The translations under genes were made by a program, and so were the position numbers. A DNA stretch of 64,000 nt from Pyropia yezoensis (Eukaryota; Rhodophyta; Bangiophyceae; Bangiales; Bangiaceae). How positions within the stretch are numbered: the first letter of the stretch is position 1; the number at the start of each line of letters is the position of its first letter. The stretch is taken from assembly GCA_009829735.1 (NCBI GenBank), contig CM020620.1, positions 24,464,020-24,528,019 on the forward strand, in the 5' to 3' direction. The notes beneath the pieces were generated by a model that saw nothing but the letters and a program-made list of their open reading frames with translations, did no database searches and was not told the origin of the DNA. Positions 9,496-19,931 of the stretch are shown in pieces.

Positions 9496-9860
9496 TGTAG
9501 CAATATGGTTGACCGTATTGTGACCCTAATATGAGGGGGGGGCTACTTCTAACCCTTTACTTTCAATTTGGGAGTCCGTACTGGTCACGGTATCTATAAG
9601 TTACGTATGACCAGAGGGACTTGCATCTTGGGGTGGAGGGTAGTTAGTAGTGTCTCAGAGGGTTTATAACGAGGGGGCCGGCGGCGAATCCACCGCCGGC
9701 CAAGGTAGAACAACAAACCCCTCCCGTTTGGGCTCCCATCTTGGTCCCGTGGCTTGCGCTCCAAGGACAGCAACCTTGGCCTCCCGGTGACGTTGGTGCC
9801 GATCCCCTTTGGTGAGTGTTCCCTGAGAGTGGACGTGCAGCGGATACCTATTTTGCTACA
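9496..9860 (+). repeat. LTR of element 3 (365 bp)
   Basis: The termini are inverted: TGTAGCA at the left and TGCTACA at the right, giving the TG..CA ends of an LTR. It differs from the 468-bp LTRs of elements 1 and 2. A polypurine-like tract abuts its left end, so it is the 3' LTR. The matching 5' LTR is not in the window. Confidence 0.75.
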
Positions 9861-10075
9861 ATATGATTGCCCCAAGTTGAGTAAACTCATTCAACAACTT
9901 GTTAAGAATGCGAGTAGGAGGTCGGCTACGAACGAATACGTTCACGCCGCGAGGGTGGGCCTCGACCGGTTGTGGCGGTCGCCACACTCTCGGCGGAGGG
10001 GGCGGACACGTCGTCCTCAGACTCGTCGTCTTCCCCTTCGCCCTCAGATTCGGACGCCAAGTCGGCGGGAAACGA

Positions 10076-13000
10076 ATGACCGTTGGAGCTGGCCGTCCGA
10101 AGCTCATAACGGCAGCCTCGGCCAAGTGGGTCAAGAGGACGAACCAACCGTGCCGGATACTGCGGCGACCTAAGGGAGCCCGCCCACCTCGGGTAGGACT
10201 CCCCAAGAACGTACACCCACGTCGGGTCATCGCGGTGCTGACGGATGAGAACCTCTCGGTGGCTGGACGGGTGCAACTTGCCCCCGGCCGTGTCTGTTGT
10301 GCCCGTATCGTACTTGATACTGGGTCAGGAGCCTCCTTGATACGCAAGTCGCTATTACCAAAGGAGACGAAGCTCCAACGCTGGAGGTCTAAAGCCGACC
10401 ATATGATCGATATCAATGGTGGGGTACTTCCTATCGTTGGTGCCGTGACCCTACCAACTAGGTTGGGAACCCATGAGGTCGACGTGACCTATGGAGTAGT
10501 CGAGAATATATCGGTACCCCTGCTTCTGGGTACCCCTTATGTTGTAACTCAAGTGCCTTGGATTTGTGGCCCTGAGTATTGGGTCAAGTTGATGAATGGG
10601 GAGATCATCCCCATCCTTGGTAAGGGAAAGTCTGTGGCACCAGTGACAGTCTCACAGTCGAAGCCTGTTTGCTCTGTGAGGGAAGGGTTTACTGCTACCC
10701 TGCGTTTAGCCCGTAAAGTCACGTTACTCCCCAACTCGGAGGCGCACGTTGACGTTGTAACTGATTATACGGGGAACAGGTTGGTGCACCCTCACCCCCG
10801 TCTTTCTTGCAAGCACCAAGTGCATGTTGCCCTTGGTGCGATGGACTCCAAAGCCGGGGTCCCGTGGAGGATCCAGGTTATGAACCTGAGCTCGTCGCCC
10901 AAGTACTTCAAGTCGGGAGCCAAGATCGGCTATGTCGACCAACATGAGGGACCGGTAGTAGCGGTCACCCTCAATGCGGGCGCGAGTAGCGGCCCGAAGT
11001 CCGGAAAGGAGAAGCATCAAGTCAAGTCGGCTGGCTCTCCTCGGCCCCATGTGAACATGGAGAGTGTTCCACCCAGGTTGAGGGTTCAAGTTGAACGCCT
11101 CTTGGATCAATATCACAAGTTGTGGGATGGGCAATTGGGACTCATGAGAGCCACCCAACACCGGATCGAGTTGAAGCCCGGTGCACCCCCTATACGCCAA
11201 CAACCGTATAGGGGAGGGCCCCGTTCAAGGGCCCTCGTTAAGGAGCAAGTCGCTCGCATGGAGGCCCTCGATGTGATCGAGGCCAGCAACGCCGAGTGGG
11301 CGAGTCCGGTGGTTATCGTCCCCAAAGTTGATGGGACCCCCCGGTTCGGTATCGACTACCGTAAGCTCAACGAGAGCACGGTGCAGGACAGTTATCCCCT
11401 ACCTAGGATGGACGACTGTCTGGACTCTCTGGGGGAGGCAAACGTGTTCTCTACCCTGGACTGTAACGCGGGGTACTGGCAAATTCCCATTGCCCCGGAA
11501 GACAGGCATAAAACTACCTTTACCTGTCACTGTGGTACCTACCAGTGCAAGCGACTACCGTTTGGACTGTGCAACGCGCCGGCAATTTTCCAGCGCGCTA
11601 TGGACATGATTCTGGCCGGAGTACGGTGGCAGATCTGTCTCGTGTACCTAGACGACATCATTGTGATCTCCCGAAGTCCGGAGGAGCACATTGGCCATCT
11701 TGGCCAGGTGTTCAAGCTACTTGCTGACGCCGGTGTGTCACTGAAGGCGAGTAAGTGCCACCTCTTCACTCAAGAGGTGGAATACTTGGGACATGTTGTC
11801 CGCCCGGGGCGTCTCAGTGTCAACGAGAAAAACTTGAGGGCCATCCGTAAGGCTCAGTACCCCCGGACCCAGACCAAGATGAGGAGCTTCCTCGGGATGT
11901 GTAACGTGTACCGACATTTCACTAAGGGCTTCGCCAAGGTGGCGAAACCGTTGAATGAGTTAGTGAGCTCAACGCTACCGAAGAACCTGCCTCCCCCAAG
12001 TCGGGTGGAGCAGGAATCCTTTGAGACTCTTCGGGACCTTCTGCTGAAGCCCCCTATCCTGGCTATTCTCAGGTTAAGAGGCCACTACATCCTGGATGTG
12101 GACGCAAGCTACGACCAACTTGGTTGTGTGTTGCTTCAGCAGCAGCCGGACAAGGAGTACTTGCCGGTGGGATACTTCAGCAAGGGGCTGAACTCGGCCG
12201 AGAAGAACTACGGAGTCACCGAGTTGGAAGGACTCGCAGTGGTGTGGGCGGTGACGTCACTTTGTCACTACCTAGAGGGTGAGAAGTTCATCATCCGCTG
12301 TGACCACCGCGCGTTGCAGTTCATCTTTAAGACGGATTGCACGAACACTCGTCTCAACCGGTGGAGGGTGCGACTGGCACCCTTCAACTTTGATATTGAG
12401 TACCGACCTGGCAGGCAACATGCCCTTGCAGACGGCCTTTCTCGGGTACCTACCGAGGGGCTGGACACTAACTCAGTCGATGAGGACATCCCCATCGTGG
12501 GGGTAGTCACGCGCTCGGGTCAGGCGTTGAATCCCGAGGCGCCAGGGAACAAGAAGTACTTGCCCCTGTCCCTGGACGAGGTGGTGAAGGCCAAGGCTGA
12601 GGACCCCTTCTGCAAGTCGCAGAGGGATACACTGGATACAGTGGCGGAGACGCGGTTCTTTCTCGGAGAGGATGGCCTCCTCATGAGGAGGGGGGTATTC
12701 CAGGGGACCGAACAACTTGTCGTCCCCGCATCCCTCAAGGACAGTATTCTTGAGAGGGAGCATAACGCTCCCACAGGTGGACACCTGGGGTCTGGTAAAC
12801 TTTACCAGACCCTGAGGACCAGGTACTACTGGCCGTCCATGGTGGTGGACATCTACAGATGGGTGGCTGCCTGCACAAGTTGTGCGCAGAACCGTCTGAT
12901 GGAACGGCGGCCTACTACGGCTATGCTACTGTTCCCGGCCAAGGAGCCCTTTGCCGCGTTGGCAATGGACATCCTTGGGCCACTGCCAGTGACCGAGGAG

Positions 13001-14059
13001 GGCAACCAGTACCTACTGGTCATCTGTAACCGCTTTGCGAAACTTACGCAAGCGATCCCACTGGCAGAGATCACGGCCATGTCGGTCGTGTCAGCCTTCC
13101 TAGATCACTGGGTTGCCGCGTATGGCATTCCGGATAGTACACTATCGGACAATGGACCGCAATTTGCGTCCGTACTGTTTCAGAGAGTGCTGGATATGTT
13201 GGGGGTTAAGGCAAACTATGCCACCCCCTACCACCCACAAACTAATGGGCAGGTGGAGCGCTTTAACAAAACTATTGTTCGGCCGCTGCGCCACTATGTG
13301 AGTGAGCACGTGAAAACGTGGGACCAATACATTTCTATTCTTACCACTGCCTACAATTCGCAGGTTCACTCATCTACCGGGGAAGTACCCCTCGCTTTTG
13401 TGACCCCCCGTCGCGTGCGGTCTATTGCCGTGCGGCGGCCGCTCCCAACTAGGGAGGATGGTGGCCGTACGCCTACTCCTACTGAGAGTAAGGCGGAGTT
13501 CGCTGCTAGGCTTGAAAAACTCATCCCTAAAGTCAGGGCTGAGATGGACAAAGCACAAAAGCGCTACGAGCGTACCTTTGACAAAAAGGTGCGCAACGCT
13601 AAGCATGTCCCCGAGCAGGGTGACTGGGTACTGGTACACTCACACACCCCAACTGGGAGTAAGTTGGTATTCCAGACGAAGGGGCCGTACCAGGTCCTTC
13701 GTACTGATGGGCGGCGCTTCACCATCGAAAGTGACGATGGGGTCCGCACAGTAAGCGGACAGGACGTGGTCAAAGTTGCACCACCGCCTGCAGGCGACTC
13801 AGCTTGGGCGCGTGCGTTGGAAGCGTGGCGCCTACCCTCGCTGCCTGCGGCCAAACAGGGCCCGCAGGAGTACGTGTTCGATAAGTGCATCGACCACGGC
13901 TGGGATGAGGACACTAACCGCCTCATGTTGAGGGTGCGTTGGTTCGGCTACAAAGCCAAGGATGATACGTGGGAATATGTGGAGGACCTTCCCGCTGAGA
14001 AGGTCCGGGCATACTGTGCCCGGAATGAGATAGACCCTAACAGTCCCCCCTCAACGTGA
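10076..14059 (+). CDS. Pol polyprotein of element 1 (PR-RT-RNaseH-IN-chromodomain)
   Basis: This open frame of 1,327 residues from the ATG equivalent to that of element 2 has the same domain order: aspartic protease (DTGSGA), reverse transcriptase with YLDD, RNase H (LDVDAS, RCDH, ADGLSR), integrase (HHCC zinc site and DD35E core with DNGPQF and QVERFN) and a C-terminal chromodomain. Several changes at normally conserved places (for example FGIDYRK for FCIDYRK, and CNRF for CDRF in the integrase) suggest drift after insertion. The order RT before IN places it in Ty3/gypsy, and the chromodomain in the chromoviruses. Confidence 0.9.
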   Translation: MTVGAGRPKLITAASAKWVKRTNQPCRILRRPKGARPPRVGLPKNVHPRRVIAVLTDENLSVAGRVQLAPGRVCCARIVLDTGSGASLIRKSLLPKETKLQRWRSKADHMIDINGGVLPIVGAVTLPTRLGTHEVDVTYGVVENISVPLLLGTPYVVTQVPWICGPEYWVKLMNGEIIPILGKGKSVAPVTVSQSKPVCSVREGFTATLRLARKVTLLPNSEAHVDVVTDYTGNRLVHPHPRLSCKHQVHVALGAMDSKAGVPWRIQVMNLSSSPKYFKSGAKIGYVDQHEGPVVAVTLNAGASSGPKSGKEKHQVKSAGSPRPHVNMESVPPRLRVQVERLLDQYHKLWDGQLGLMRATQHRIELKPGAPPIRQQPYRGGPRSRALVKEQVARMEALDVIEASNAEWASPVVIVPKVDGTPRFGIDYRKLNESTVQDSYPLPRMDDCLDSLGEANVFSTLDCNAGYWQIPIAPEDRHKTTFTCHCGTYQCKRLPFGLCNAPAIFQRAMDMILAGVRWQICLVYLDDIIVISRSPEEHIGHLGQVFKLLADAGVSLKASKCHLFTQEVEYLGHVVRPGRLSVNEKNLRAIRKAQYPRTQTKMRSFLGMCNVYRHFTKGFAKVAKPLNELVSSTLPKNLPPPSRVEQESFETLRDLLLKPPILAILRLRGHYILDVDASYDQLGCVLLQQQPDKEYLPVGYFSKGLNSAEKNYGVTELEGLAVVWAVTSLCHYLEGEKFIIRCDHRALQFIFKTDCTNTRLNRWRVRLAPFNFDIEYRPGRQHALADGLSRVPTEGLDTNSVDEDIPIVGVVTRSGQALNPEAPGNKKYLPLSLDEVVKAKAEDPFCKSQRDTLDTVAETRFFLGEDGLLMRRGVFQGTEQLVVPASLKDSILEREHNAPTGGHLGSGKLYQTLRTRYYWPSMVVDIYRWVAACTSCAQNRLMERRPTTAMLLFPAKEPFAALAMDILGPLPVTEEGNQYLLVICNRFAKLTQAIPLAEITAMSVVSAFLDHWVAAYGIPDSTLSDNGPQFASVLFQRVLDMLGVKANYATPYHPQTNGQVERFNKTIVRPLRHYVSEHVKTWDQYISILTTAYNSQVHSSTGEVPLAFVTPRRVRSIAVRRPLPTREDGGRTPTPTESKAEFAARLEKLIPKVRAEMDKAQKRYERTFDKKVRNAKHVPEQGDWVLVHSHTPTGSKLVFQTKGPYQVLRTDGRRFTIESDDGVRTVSGQDVVKVAPPPAGDSAWARALEAWRLPSLPAAKQGPQEYVFDKCIDHGWDEDTNRLMLRVRWFGYKAKDDTWEYVEDLPAEKVRAYCARNEIDPNSPPST

Positions 14060-14170
14060 GGGAAGGCCGAGTAACAGTGCCAGGAGAGTGCTTCAAGTCG
14101 AAGTGATACGCAGAGTCGCTTTTAACTACAGCCCTAACCCTCACACTCTCACAACAAAGGCAGCTGCCAA

Positions 14171-16114
14171 CTAGGCATGCATGCTAGACTCTCCAACCCC
14201 ACGGCCCTCGCCCTCACGTGGAGGCGAGCGGCGAGACCCACGGCAATAACGCTCCACATCAGTCGGAGGGACCGGCGGCTCCAAGTCGGAACCGTCGCGC
14301 CCCTCACGGTCGCGCAAGTGGCGACGACCGCGGCTACCCTTCTGCTTAGTCTTGCGCGCAAGTTGGCGACGCAGACGCCGGACCGACTCCGACTCTGACG
14401 GGGTAGAGGACTCCGAGACGGAACAAGACAACTCGTCTTCCGATACGGAGGGAGAACGCCGTGAGCGTCGGCGACGACGGCGAGGAGGCCAGTATGCCCG
14501 GCTCGCACGACGTTTGCCACGCCCAAGTGGGGCTGGCTGGGGCACAATAGCTCCGATGCGAGCCAACTCGGCCGTCATAAACTCCGCCACCGACTCGAAA
14601 CTCGCGGTCGCCACCGCAGGACGAACGCGCTCCTCAAGTTGGGGAGTCTCGGAAACTTGAAGGGTTGCGGTCCACGCGGCCAACCAGGAAATGGTGCGCA
14701 CCAACGTGGTGATCATCATCTCTGATGTCAGAGGCGTGGCCGGTAACACCAACTTGGGGTTTACCGTCAGAAGGGTGGCCCCCAAGTTGGGGGACACCGG
14801 GGTGGACGACTCAACGGCCACGCTAATCGGGATGTCCCCGTGCGGCTGGTAGGGGACAGGAGGAAGCGGAGGGGCACGCCGAGGTGGCGGGAACCGGGTG
14901 TACCTGCGACCCCGACTTGGGGCCCCCGCAGTGGGTTGAGTCATATGGTCATCATATGAGGGCACGGCCATAACTATAGGCTTGTCCGGGGGTGGCGCAG
15001 TGTGGCGATCCACTCCCGGGGCATACGGGTAGTCCCCGATGCCCAGCCCCTCTCGTAGTACCACACGGCCAACGTGAAGTTCACGAGCGACCCATACGAA
15101 CTGGCGAAGTGCGCCATCGTCCTTGGGCCCCCGAGTGGGGCGGCGCAACTTGTGCTCAATGCTCTCCCACTCGATGAACTTGTGGAGGCGAAGCATCTCC
15201 TCAAGTAGAGTGAGTTGTCCTGATGAGCACCCCTCAGCAACTAGCTGAGGGGTGAGCTGTTCCAAGCTTTGGATAAGCCGGAGGGGAAGATGCCAGAGCA
15301 TCCCCCGCCGCTGGACACAGGACACCCAGGTCGGCATGACCTCGAGGAGCCACTGGGTGGCCAACATGGCCCACACCAGGTGATCAGGGCTAGCCGTCAA
15401 CATGACGGAGCCGAAGTGGTCGAGCAACCGTGGCAGCAACGCAGGGAACCCGTAGGGGACCTCAACTTGAGGCCACCCCTCGGGCTTCTTCGGGTAGTAC
15501 TGCTCCTTCCTGGCAGCGGACTGCAGCGGAAACTCAAGTTGAGCCGAGGTCACTAAGTAGGGACCTCGCCGAAATTCCTTCTCCATCCGCACATCAAAGT
15601 GATGAGTGTGCGGATCGGCCTCGTGAAGGTACGGGGGGCGAGTTGCCACCGCGTCCCAAGTAAAGGTCGGCAAGTCGCCGGGACCCGGGATAGTTCCCCC
15701 GCGGTCCATCATGGCCTTGGCCCGCTGTACGTCTTCGACCTCCTCATCGTCCAGGAAGGCAAACTGGTCCGTCCTGAAGCCGGCAGGGAACCCGACCCTA
15801 CTGGGATACTTCTCCCGTAGGCGGTCCCACACCCGACCCATCGCTGTGCCAAGTCGGCCACAGCGAAGAACAGTCAACCCCTCCTCATACAGAGGCCAAG
15901 CGGGGTAAAACCACCGCCCCAAGGCCTCACGCGGGACAACGTGTCCCGCCTCCGGGGGAGATCCCGCCGTCAACCCAAAGCCGGGTGACGCGGGAGTCCC
16001 ATCCCCCGTAGTAACCGCGGAGCCCCCGCCGGAAGTCCAGGCGGGCGCTGCACCGTAGGAGGTGTCCTCCATACGTTCGTCAAGGGAGTCCGTCTCCACC
16101 CCCGGGGTCGCCAT
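14171..16114 (-). CDS. Antisense gene of element 1 (647 aa, unknown function)
   Basis: It is encoded opposite to gag-pol, between pol and the 3' LTR, and convergent with pol (111 bases between stop codons). The ATG at 16114 has a Kozak-like context (gccATGg). The N-terminal ~70 residues are Gly/Ser/Thr-rich. Residues about 70-380 are a mixed-composition, Trp/Leu-rich region that looks folded (LPTFTWDAV, HKFIEWESIEHKL). A Pro-rich linker, a second helical stretch and an Arg/Ser-rich basic-acidic tail (RRSPSVSEDELS) follow. The partner in element 2 (29620-31563) has exactly the same length. I do not recognise the family. Additional antisense frames at this position are known in some plant gypsy elements, but no shared sequence is claimed. 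Confidence 0.7.
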   Translation of the reverse strand: MATPGVETDSLDERMEDTSYGAAPAWTSGGGSAVTTGDGTPASPGFGLTAGSPPEAGHVVPREALGRWFYPAWPLYEEGLTVLRCGRLGTAMGRVWDRLREKYPSRVGFPAGFRTDQFAFLDDEEVEDVQRAKAMMDRGGTIPGPGDLPTFTWDAVATRPPYLHEADPHTHHFDVRMEKEFRRGPYLVTSAQLEFPLQSAARKEQYYPKKPEGWPQVEVPYGFPALLPRLLDHFGSVMLTASPDHLVWAMLATQWLLEVMPTWVSCVQRRGMLWHLPLRLIQSLEQLTPQLVAEGCSSGQLTLLEEMLRLHKFIEWESIEHKLRRPTRGPKDDGALRQFVWVARELHVGRVVLREGLGIGDYPYAPGVDRHTAPPPDKPIVMAVPSYDDHMTQPTAGAPSRGRRYTRFPPPRRAPPLPPVPYQPHGDIPISVAVESSTPVSPNLGATLLTVNPKLVLPATPLTSEMMITTLVRTISWLAAWTATLQVSETPQLEERVRPAVATASFESVAEFMTAELARIGAIVPQPAPLGRGKRRASRAYWPPRRRRRRSRRSPSVSEDELSCSVSESSTPSESESVRRLRRQLARKTKQKGSRGRRHLRDREGRDGSDLEPPVPPTDVERYCRGSRRSPPREGEGRGVGESSMHA

Positions 16115-16454
16115 GGCTCTCCCCAAGTTAGGGAGAGACGCCCTGGCTACAGCGGCACGAGACCCGCCTCGAGTTGAGGGAGGCTCGGATCGTGGATAGA
16201 TGGGTGGCCTGCCCAGCGTGGGGCGGCCAAGGGGAAGGTGAAGGGGATGTGTTGGTGATGGTGAAGTGAGAACCGGGGAGAGCAAGCTGCCGAGTGGGCA
16301 AGCTTGAGGAGAGGGGCGGTCAACGTGACCGCCTCCACATCCGCGTTACGTACTCGAGGGGGGACAGCAAGTCGCGCCCTCAACGCCGAGACGTGCGTTT
16401 ACGCATCCCCTCACAGGGCCGACCGGGTCGGTCGGAACTGAGGAGAGGGGAGAG

Positions 16455-16922
16455 TGCCAGTATTGACCCCCAGGTAGGGGGGGGCAACACGTGCCATGCA
16501 AGGGGCGGCAGGCCACTAGCCTGATCCGTTCCTCCCCCTGCATTTGGGTCCATATTCCCTAAGTTTGGGATAGTTAGCTTAGTAGTAAATCCAACTTGGA
16601 TTTGAGGGTTTTCTGCATTTATCGTCTTGAATTTTCGTGTGGCCCGGTGGGCAGGTGCTGGGGTGGGAGATTCTGAGTGGCGAGATTCTGAGGGGACCCT
16701 GGGGGGATAAGGGGAGGGACAGCGGGGCTTGGCCCTGCTTCCCCGTCCCGACCAAGAAACTGTTGGACCACACACCATCTTCTTGTTTGTCCGTGGGGGG
16801 ATTGCCCCACAACAGGGATAGAGTGTGTGCGACTTGCACTTCTTCCGGTTCCCCCGACACGGGAGGCAGCCCTTGTACACCGCCCCAACTTGGGTGTCGC
16901 GTGTGTGAGAGGTTTTTGCCAC
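16455..16922 (+). repeat. 3' LTR of element 1 (468 bp)
   Basis: It starts TGCCAGTATTGACC and ends GGTTTTTGCCACA, and is the counterpart of the two LTRs of element 2 with about a dozen or more differences (for example agtttggg for agttcggg). A polypurine tract (gaggagaggggagag) abuts its left end. Confidence 0.9.
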
Positions 16923-18879
16923 ACTATCTATGTGCTGCCGGCCCCCGCGAAGTTTCATGGTCCGGGGCAGTCCTCGCCATCTGCCACGCTCGTCTTGGCG
17001 AACGACAGCCGTAGGTTTGTCGCGCTCGCCAGACACTTTGAGGCGGGCGCCAGCGGTGTGCCGGTGGCGCGCGTGGCGGCGGACGCCAAGCGGAGGCCGC
17101 CGTCGCAGGTACCCCAATTTACCGGCGTCGCACTGCTGCAGCCGTCCATGCAATACAAGCCGGTCGCCAGCGGTTGGGCGGCTGCCCCCGCGGCCCCGGC
17201 GGCGGCCGTCAAACTCGAGCCTTTCTGGGTGGTTACAAGTGCATACGGCGCCACGGATGGCGTCGCAGCGCAGCCGCCGGCCTTGGATGAAGAGGTAGTT
17301 CCCCGGGGTGAGGCAGTGGCGCCAGCGGGTTGGGCAGTGGCGATCAAGAAGGAACTTCTGTGGCCGGTGCCGAATGCGGCCGGCGCCACGGCGGGCGCTG
17401 CGGCTCCCCCGCCAGCTTTTGAACGAGGGCCGGTCGGCGGCTGTGAGGCGGTCACGCCTGCGATAGCGGCGGCAGCAGCGGGCGCCAAGGAGGAGCCCCA
17501 GCAGCCACAGCTATGGCCGGTGCCGAGTGCGATCGGCGCCACGCCGGGCGTCGCGGTTCCGCAGCTCGCTACTGACGGAGAGCAGGTCGGCGGCGGAGAT
17601 TCAATGGCGCCTGCGATGACGGCGAAAGCGGCGGCCGCCAAGCTCGAGTGCCACTGGTCGATGCCGAACGCGATCGGCGCCACGGCGTACTTTGTCGCGA
17701 CGCCGTCAGACAGGGACGGAAATTCTGTCGGCAGCGGTGAGGCCGTGGCTGTGGCGGGGGCGACCTCCAAGGTCTAGACCCTATCGCAGGTGCCGAATGC
17801 CGTTGGCGCCTCGACGGAGGCCGCCATGCCGCCGTCAGCCTTTTGATGGGGAGCTGGTCGGCGACGACGTGACGGTAGCGCCTGCAATGGCGGCGGCAGC
17901 CGTCATCCTTAAGTCCCTCTTCCCGGTGCCGAACGCCTCCGGCGCTGCCGCTAGTGACGCAATTCCGCAGCACGTCGTGGTCCGAGAGCTGGTCTGCAGC
18001 GGGAAGGCAGCGGCGGCGGCGAAGGCGACAGCGGTGGCGGCGGCGGCGGTGGTGGAGGCGGAGGCGGCGGTGGCGGAGGCTATTACGCTCGAGCCCGACT
18101 GGCCGGTGACGAGTACGGCGAGCGCCACGGCGGGCTTCGACGTGCTGCCGCAAGCGATCATCGGAGAGCTGGTCGGCAGTGGGAAGGCGCTTACGCCCGA
18201 GATAGGGGCGGCAGCGGCGGCCGTGAAAAAAGAGCCCCTCTGGCCGGTGCCAAACGTGGCCGGCGCTCCGGCTTGCGTCACGGTACCACCACAGGCCATG
18301 AACGGCACGCCGGTCGATGGCATTGAGGCGGTTGCGCCGGCGGCGGCGGCGAGGGGCATCAAGCAAGAGCCCCTATGGGTGGTACCTAACGCAGACGCCG
18401 CCTCCGCTGGCGTTGCCGTGCCGCCGCCGGCCAAGGAAGAACAGTCTTTCGGCAGAGGAGAGGCGGTGGTGCTGGCACTGGCTCAGTCGGTCATCAAGCA
18501 GGAGCCCCCTTGGCCGTTGCCGAATGCGGCCGGCGCTGCGACTGACGTCGCGGTCACTCCGCCAGCCATGGAAGAACAGTCCGCCAGCAGCGGAGAGGCG
18601 GTGGCGCCGGCGCTGGCGTCGGCGGGCATGAAGCAGGAGCCCCTTTGGCCGGTGCCGAATGCGGCCGGCGCCGCGGCTGACGTCGCGATCACCCCGCCAG
18701 CCATGTACGGAGACCCTGTCAAAAGCGCTGAGGCGATGGCGGCGGCTGACACAAGTGACCCGCCTGCTGGTGCCCCAGGATGTTTTCCACCAGGTACCAC
18801 TGTCGTCAATGTCGGTGTCCCCGACGTCCTGCCGTGGCCATTGCCACGTGACGCCAACGTCATGCCCCAGTCGTCATAA
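16923..18879 (+). pseudogene. Tandem-repeat protein with SUMO-site-like motifs (broken or intron-containing)
   Basis: Directly after the LTR the frame reads as protein without a start, so the 5' end was probably cut off by the element. About eleven units of roughly 45 residues (135 bases) follow. Each is built as psi-K-x-E-P, then (L/F)WPVPNA, a Gly-Ala segment, PPA, and GEAVAPA. Clear copies are VKLEPFW, VKKEPLW, IKQEPLW, IKQEPPW and MKQEPLW. The psi-K-x-E core equals the SUMO-acceptor consensus. The first frame ends at a stop at 17777 and the repeats resume in another frame from about 17840 to a stop at 18879, with further decayed repeat sequence between. This may be frameshift decay or an unrecognised intron. 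The family is unknown; a nuclear role is only suggested by the motif. Confidence 0.5.
17200..18760 (+). repeat. Imperfect ~135-bp tandem repeat array (about 11 units)
   Basis: The codons for the KxEP(L/F)WPV motif recur near 17213, 17348, 17490, 17640, 17912, 18090, 18229, 18363, 18498 and 18631, with a decayed unit near 17775. Spacing is mostly 133-142 bases and always close to whole codons. The last three or four units are the most alike. Confidence 0.75.
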
Positions 18880-19931
18880 ATGCCTGCGGGAGTCGCCGCG
18901 GCGCCCCTGTTGCCCTCTCCGACTCTGACGGATCCTCGATTGTTCTCTTTAGGGGCTGGCGCGGCCGCGTACGGCGGAAACCGCGCACGCGACCTTCAGG
19001 CAGCGGCGGCGACCGCCCCGACAACAATGACTGGGACGATGGCAGCGCGCGAATAGTTGGATTCCGCTGCAGGCAGCGCGGGTCCTTCTCAAACGCCATC
19101 TGCTGATTCTTCGTAACGCTGATGCACGGGAGTCGTCCAGGCGAACTGAGTCCGCCGTGCCAAGCGCGGTGCGTCCTCAGCCTGGAAGCGAACTCCTGTG
19201 ACAAATTCACGCGAACGAATGGCCCACCGTGCCAAGGGTCGCGGTGGATGGCGCATTGCGCGCAGGTGCAGCATGCGTCGGTATGCCTGGTGCAAGTGTG
19301 CCTTAGGGCTGGTGTGGTGGCGCTGGGTGCGGGGGGCGGCCGAGAGAGCCCTCGTCAGGGCGGCGACGTAGCCGCGACGTGCACTCGACGGGTCGGTGCA
19401 ACAAGGGCACCTCGGCCGTATGGCTGCGAAGCGCAGCACGGTCACGACCTGGGCGGCGGCGCACCGCACGGGTGCGCGGCGAGCGACGTCGGGAGGCGGA
19501 CCGGCGGCGCGGCGCCCTCGGCGCTGCCGTCGTCGACGGTGTGGCACACTGTGATTTCACCCAGGCCTGGGTGGGGGAGGCGGGTGGCTCCCGCGTGTGC
19601 GACTTGGGGAGGGTCGGCGCGTGCTCCACTTGCATGACAGCTTAGGGACGCACGTGAAGGGGGGATCGGTGGCAGCTACGCGCGCCACACTGGCGGCCGC
19701 CAACTGGTCGGGGAGGTGGCCAGCCACCCTGCACCAAGGCTGTGCGGCCTCCGCATGCGCCCGCACCACGCTCGCTTGCCAATCCACCCACCGCCGCCGC
19801 TGCGTTCGCCCCTGTTCCCTGTCGGCCGTGACCGTGCCGACGCGCGGTGTGTGACCGTGCGGTTCGTCTCTGCCTCCTCCGCCACACACTCGTCCACATT
19901 TTCCGCCTTGTCCCCCGCTCTTGCCGTCACG
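18880..19931. other. Intergenic stretch
   Basis: About 1.05 kb lies between the tandem-repeat frame and the Ala-rich gene. I see no gene that I can support: frames on both strands are short and look like by-products of high GC. The last 150 bases, richer in C and T, probably hold the promoter and leader of the Ala-rich gene. Confidence 0.4.

Larger units (their letters stand above)
8545..9860 (+). mobile_element. 5'-truncated LTR retrotransposon fragment (element 3), 3' end with LTR
   Basis: The right end is a clear LTR (9496-9860) starting TGTAGCAATATGG and ending TTTTGCTACA, preceded by a purine run (aaggggggga) that fits a polypurine tract. The internal part to the left (8545-9495) has no recognisable gag or pol and is cut at 8544/8545 against the truncated LUC7 copy. 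Immediately right of the LTR the sequence is the gag zinc-knuckle coding part of a different Ty3 element. Element 3 therefore inserted into that element, and the 5' sides of both were then lost. Confidence 0.7.
9861..16922 (+). mobile_element. 5'-truncated Ty3/gypsy chromovirus (element 1)
   Basis: It is collinear with element 2 over about 7.06 kb (9861-16922 matching 25309-32372), with almost no indels across pol and the antisense gene. It lacks the 5' LTR and all of gag upstream of the CCHC knuckle, where element 3 abuts. A 1-base deletion just before the gag/pol junction breaks the small gag remnant. The 3' LTR (16455-16922) has diverged visibly from those of element 2. This copy is therefore older and cannot move by itself. 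Confidence 0.9.

Noticed and set aside
9496-9860. Solo LTR
   Set aside because: A polypurine-like tract abuts its left end and no duplicated target bases flank it, which fits a 3' LTR of a truncated element better.
17200-18760. CRISPR-like array
   Set aside because: The repeats are about 135 bases, contiguous and coding, with no spacers; the host is eukaryotic.
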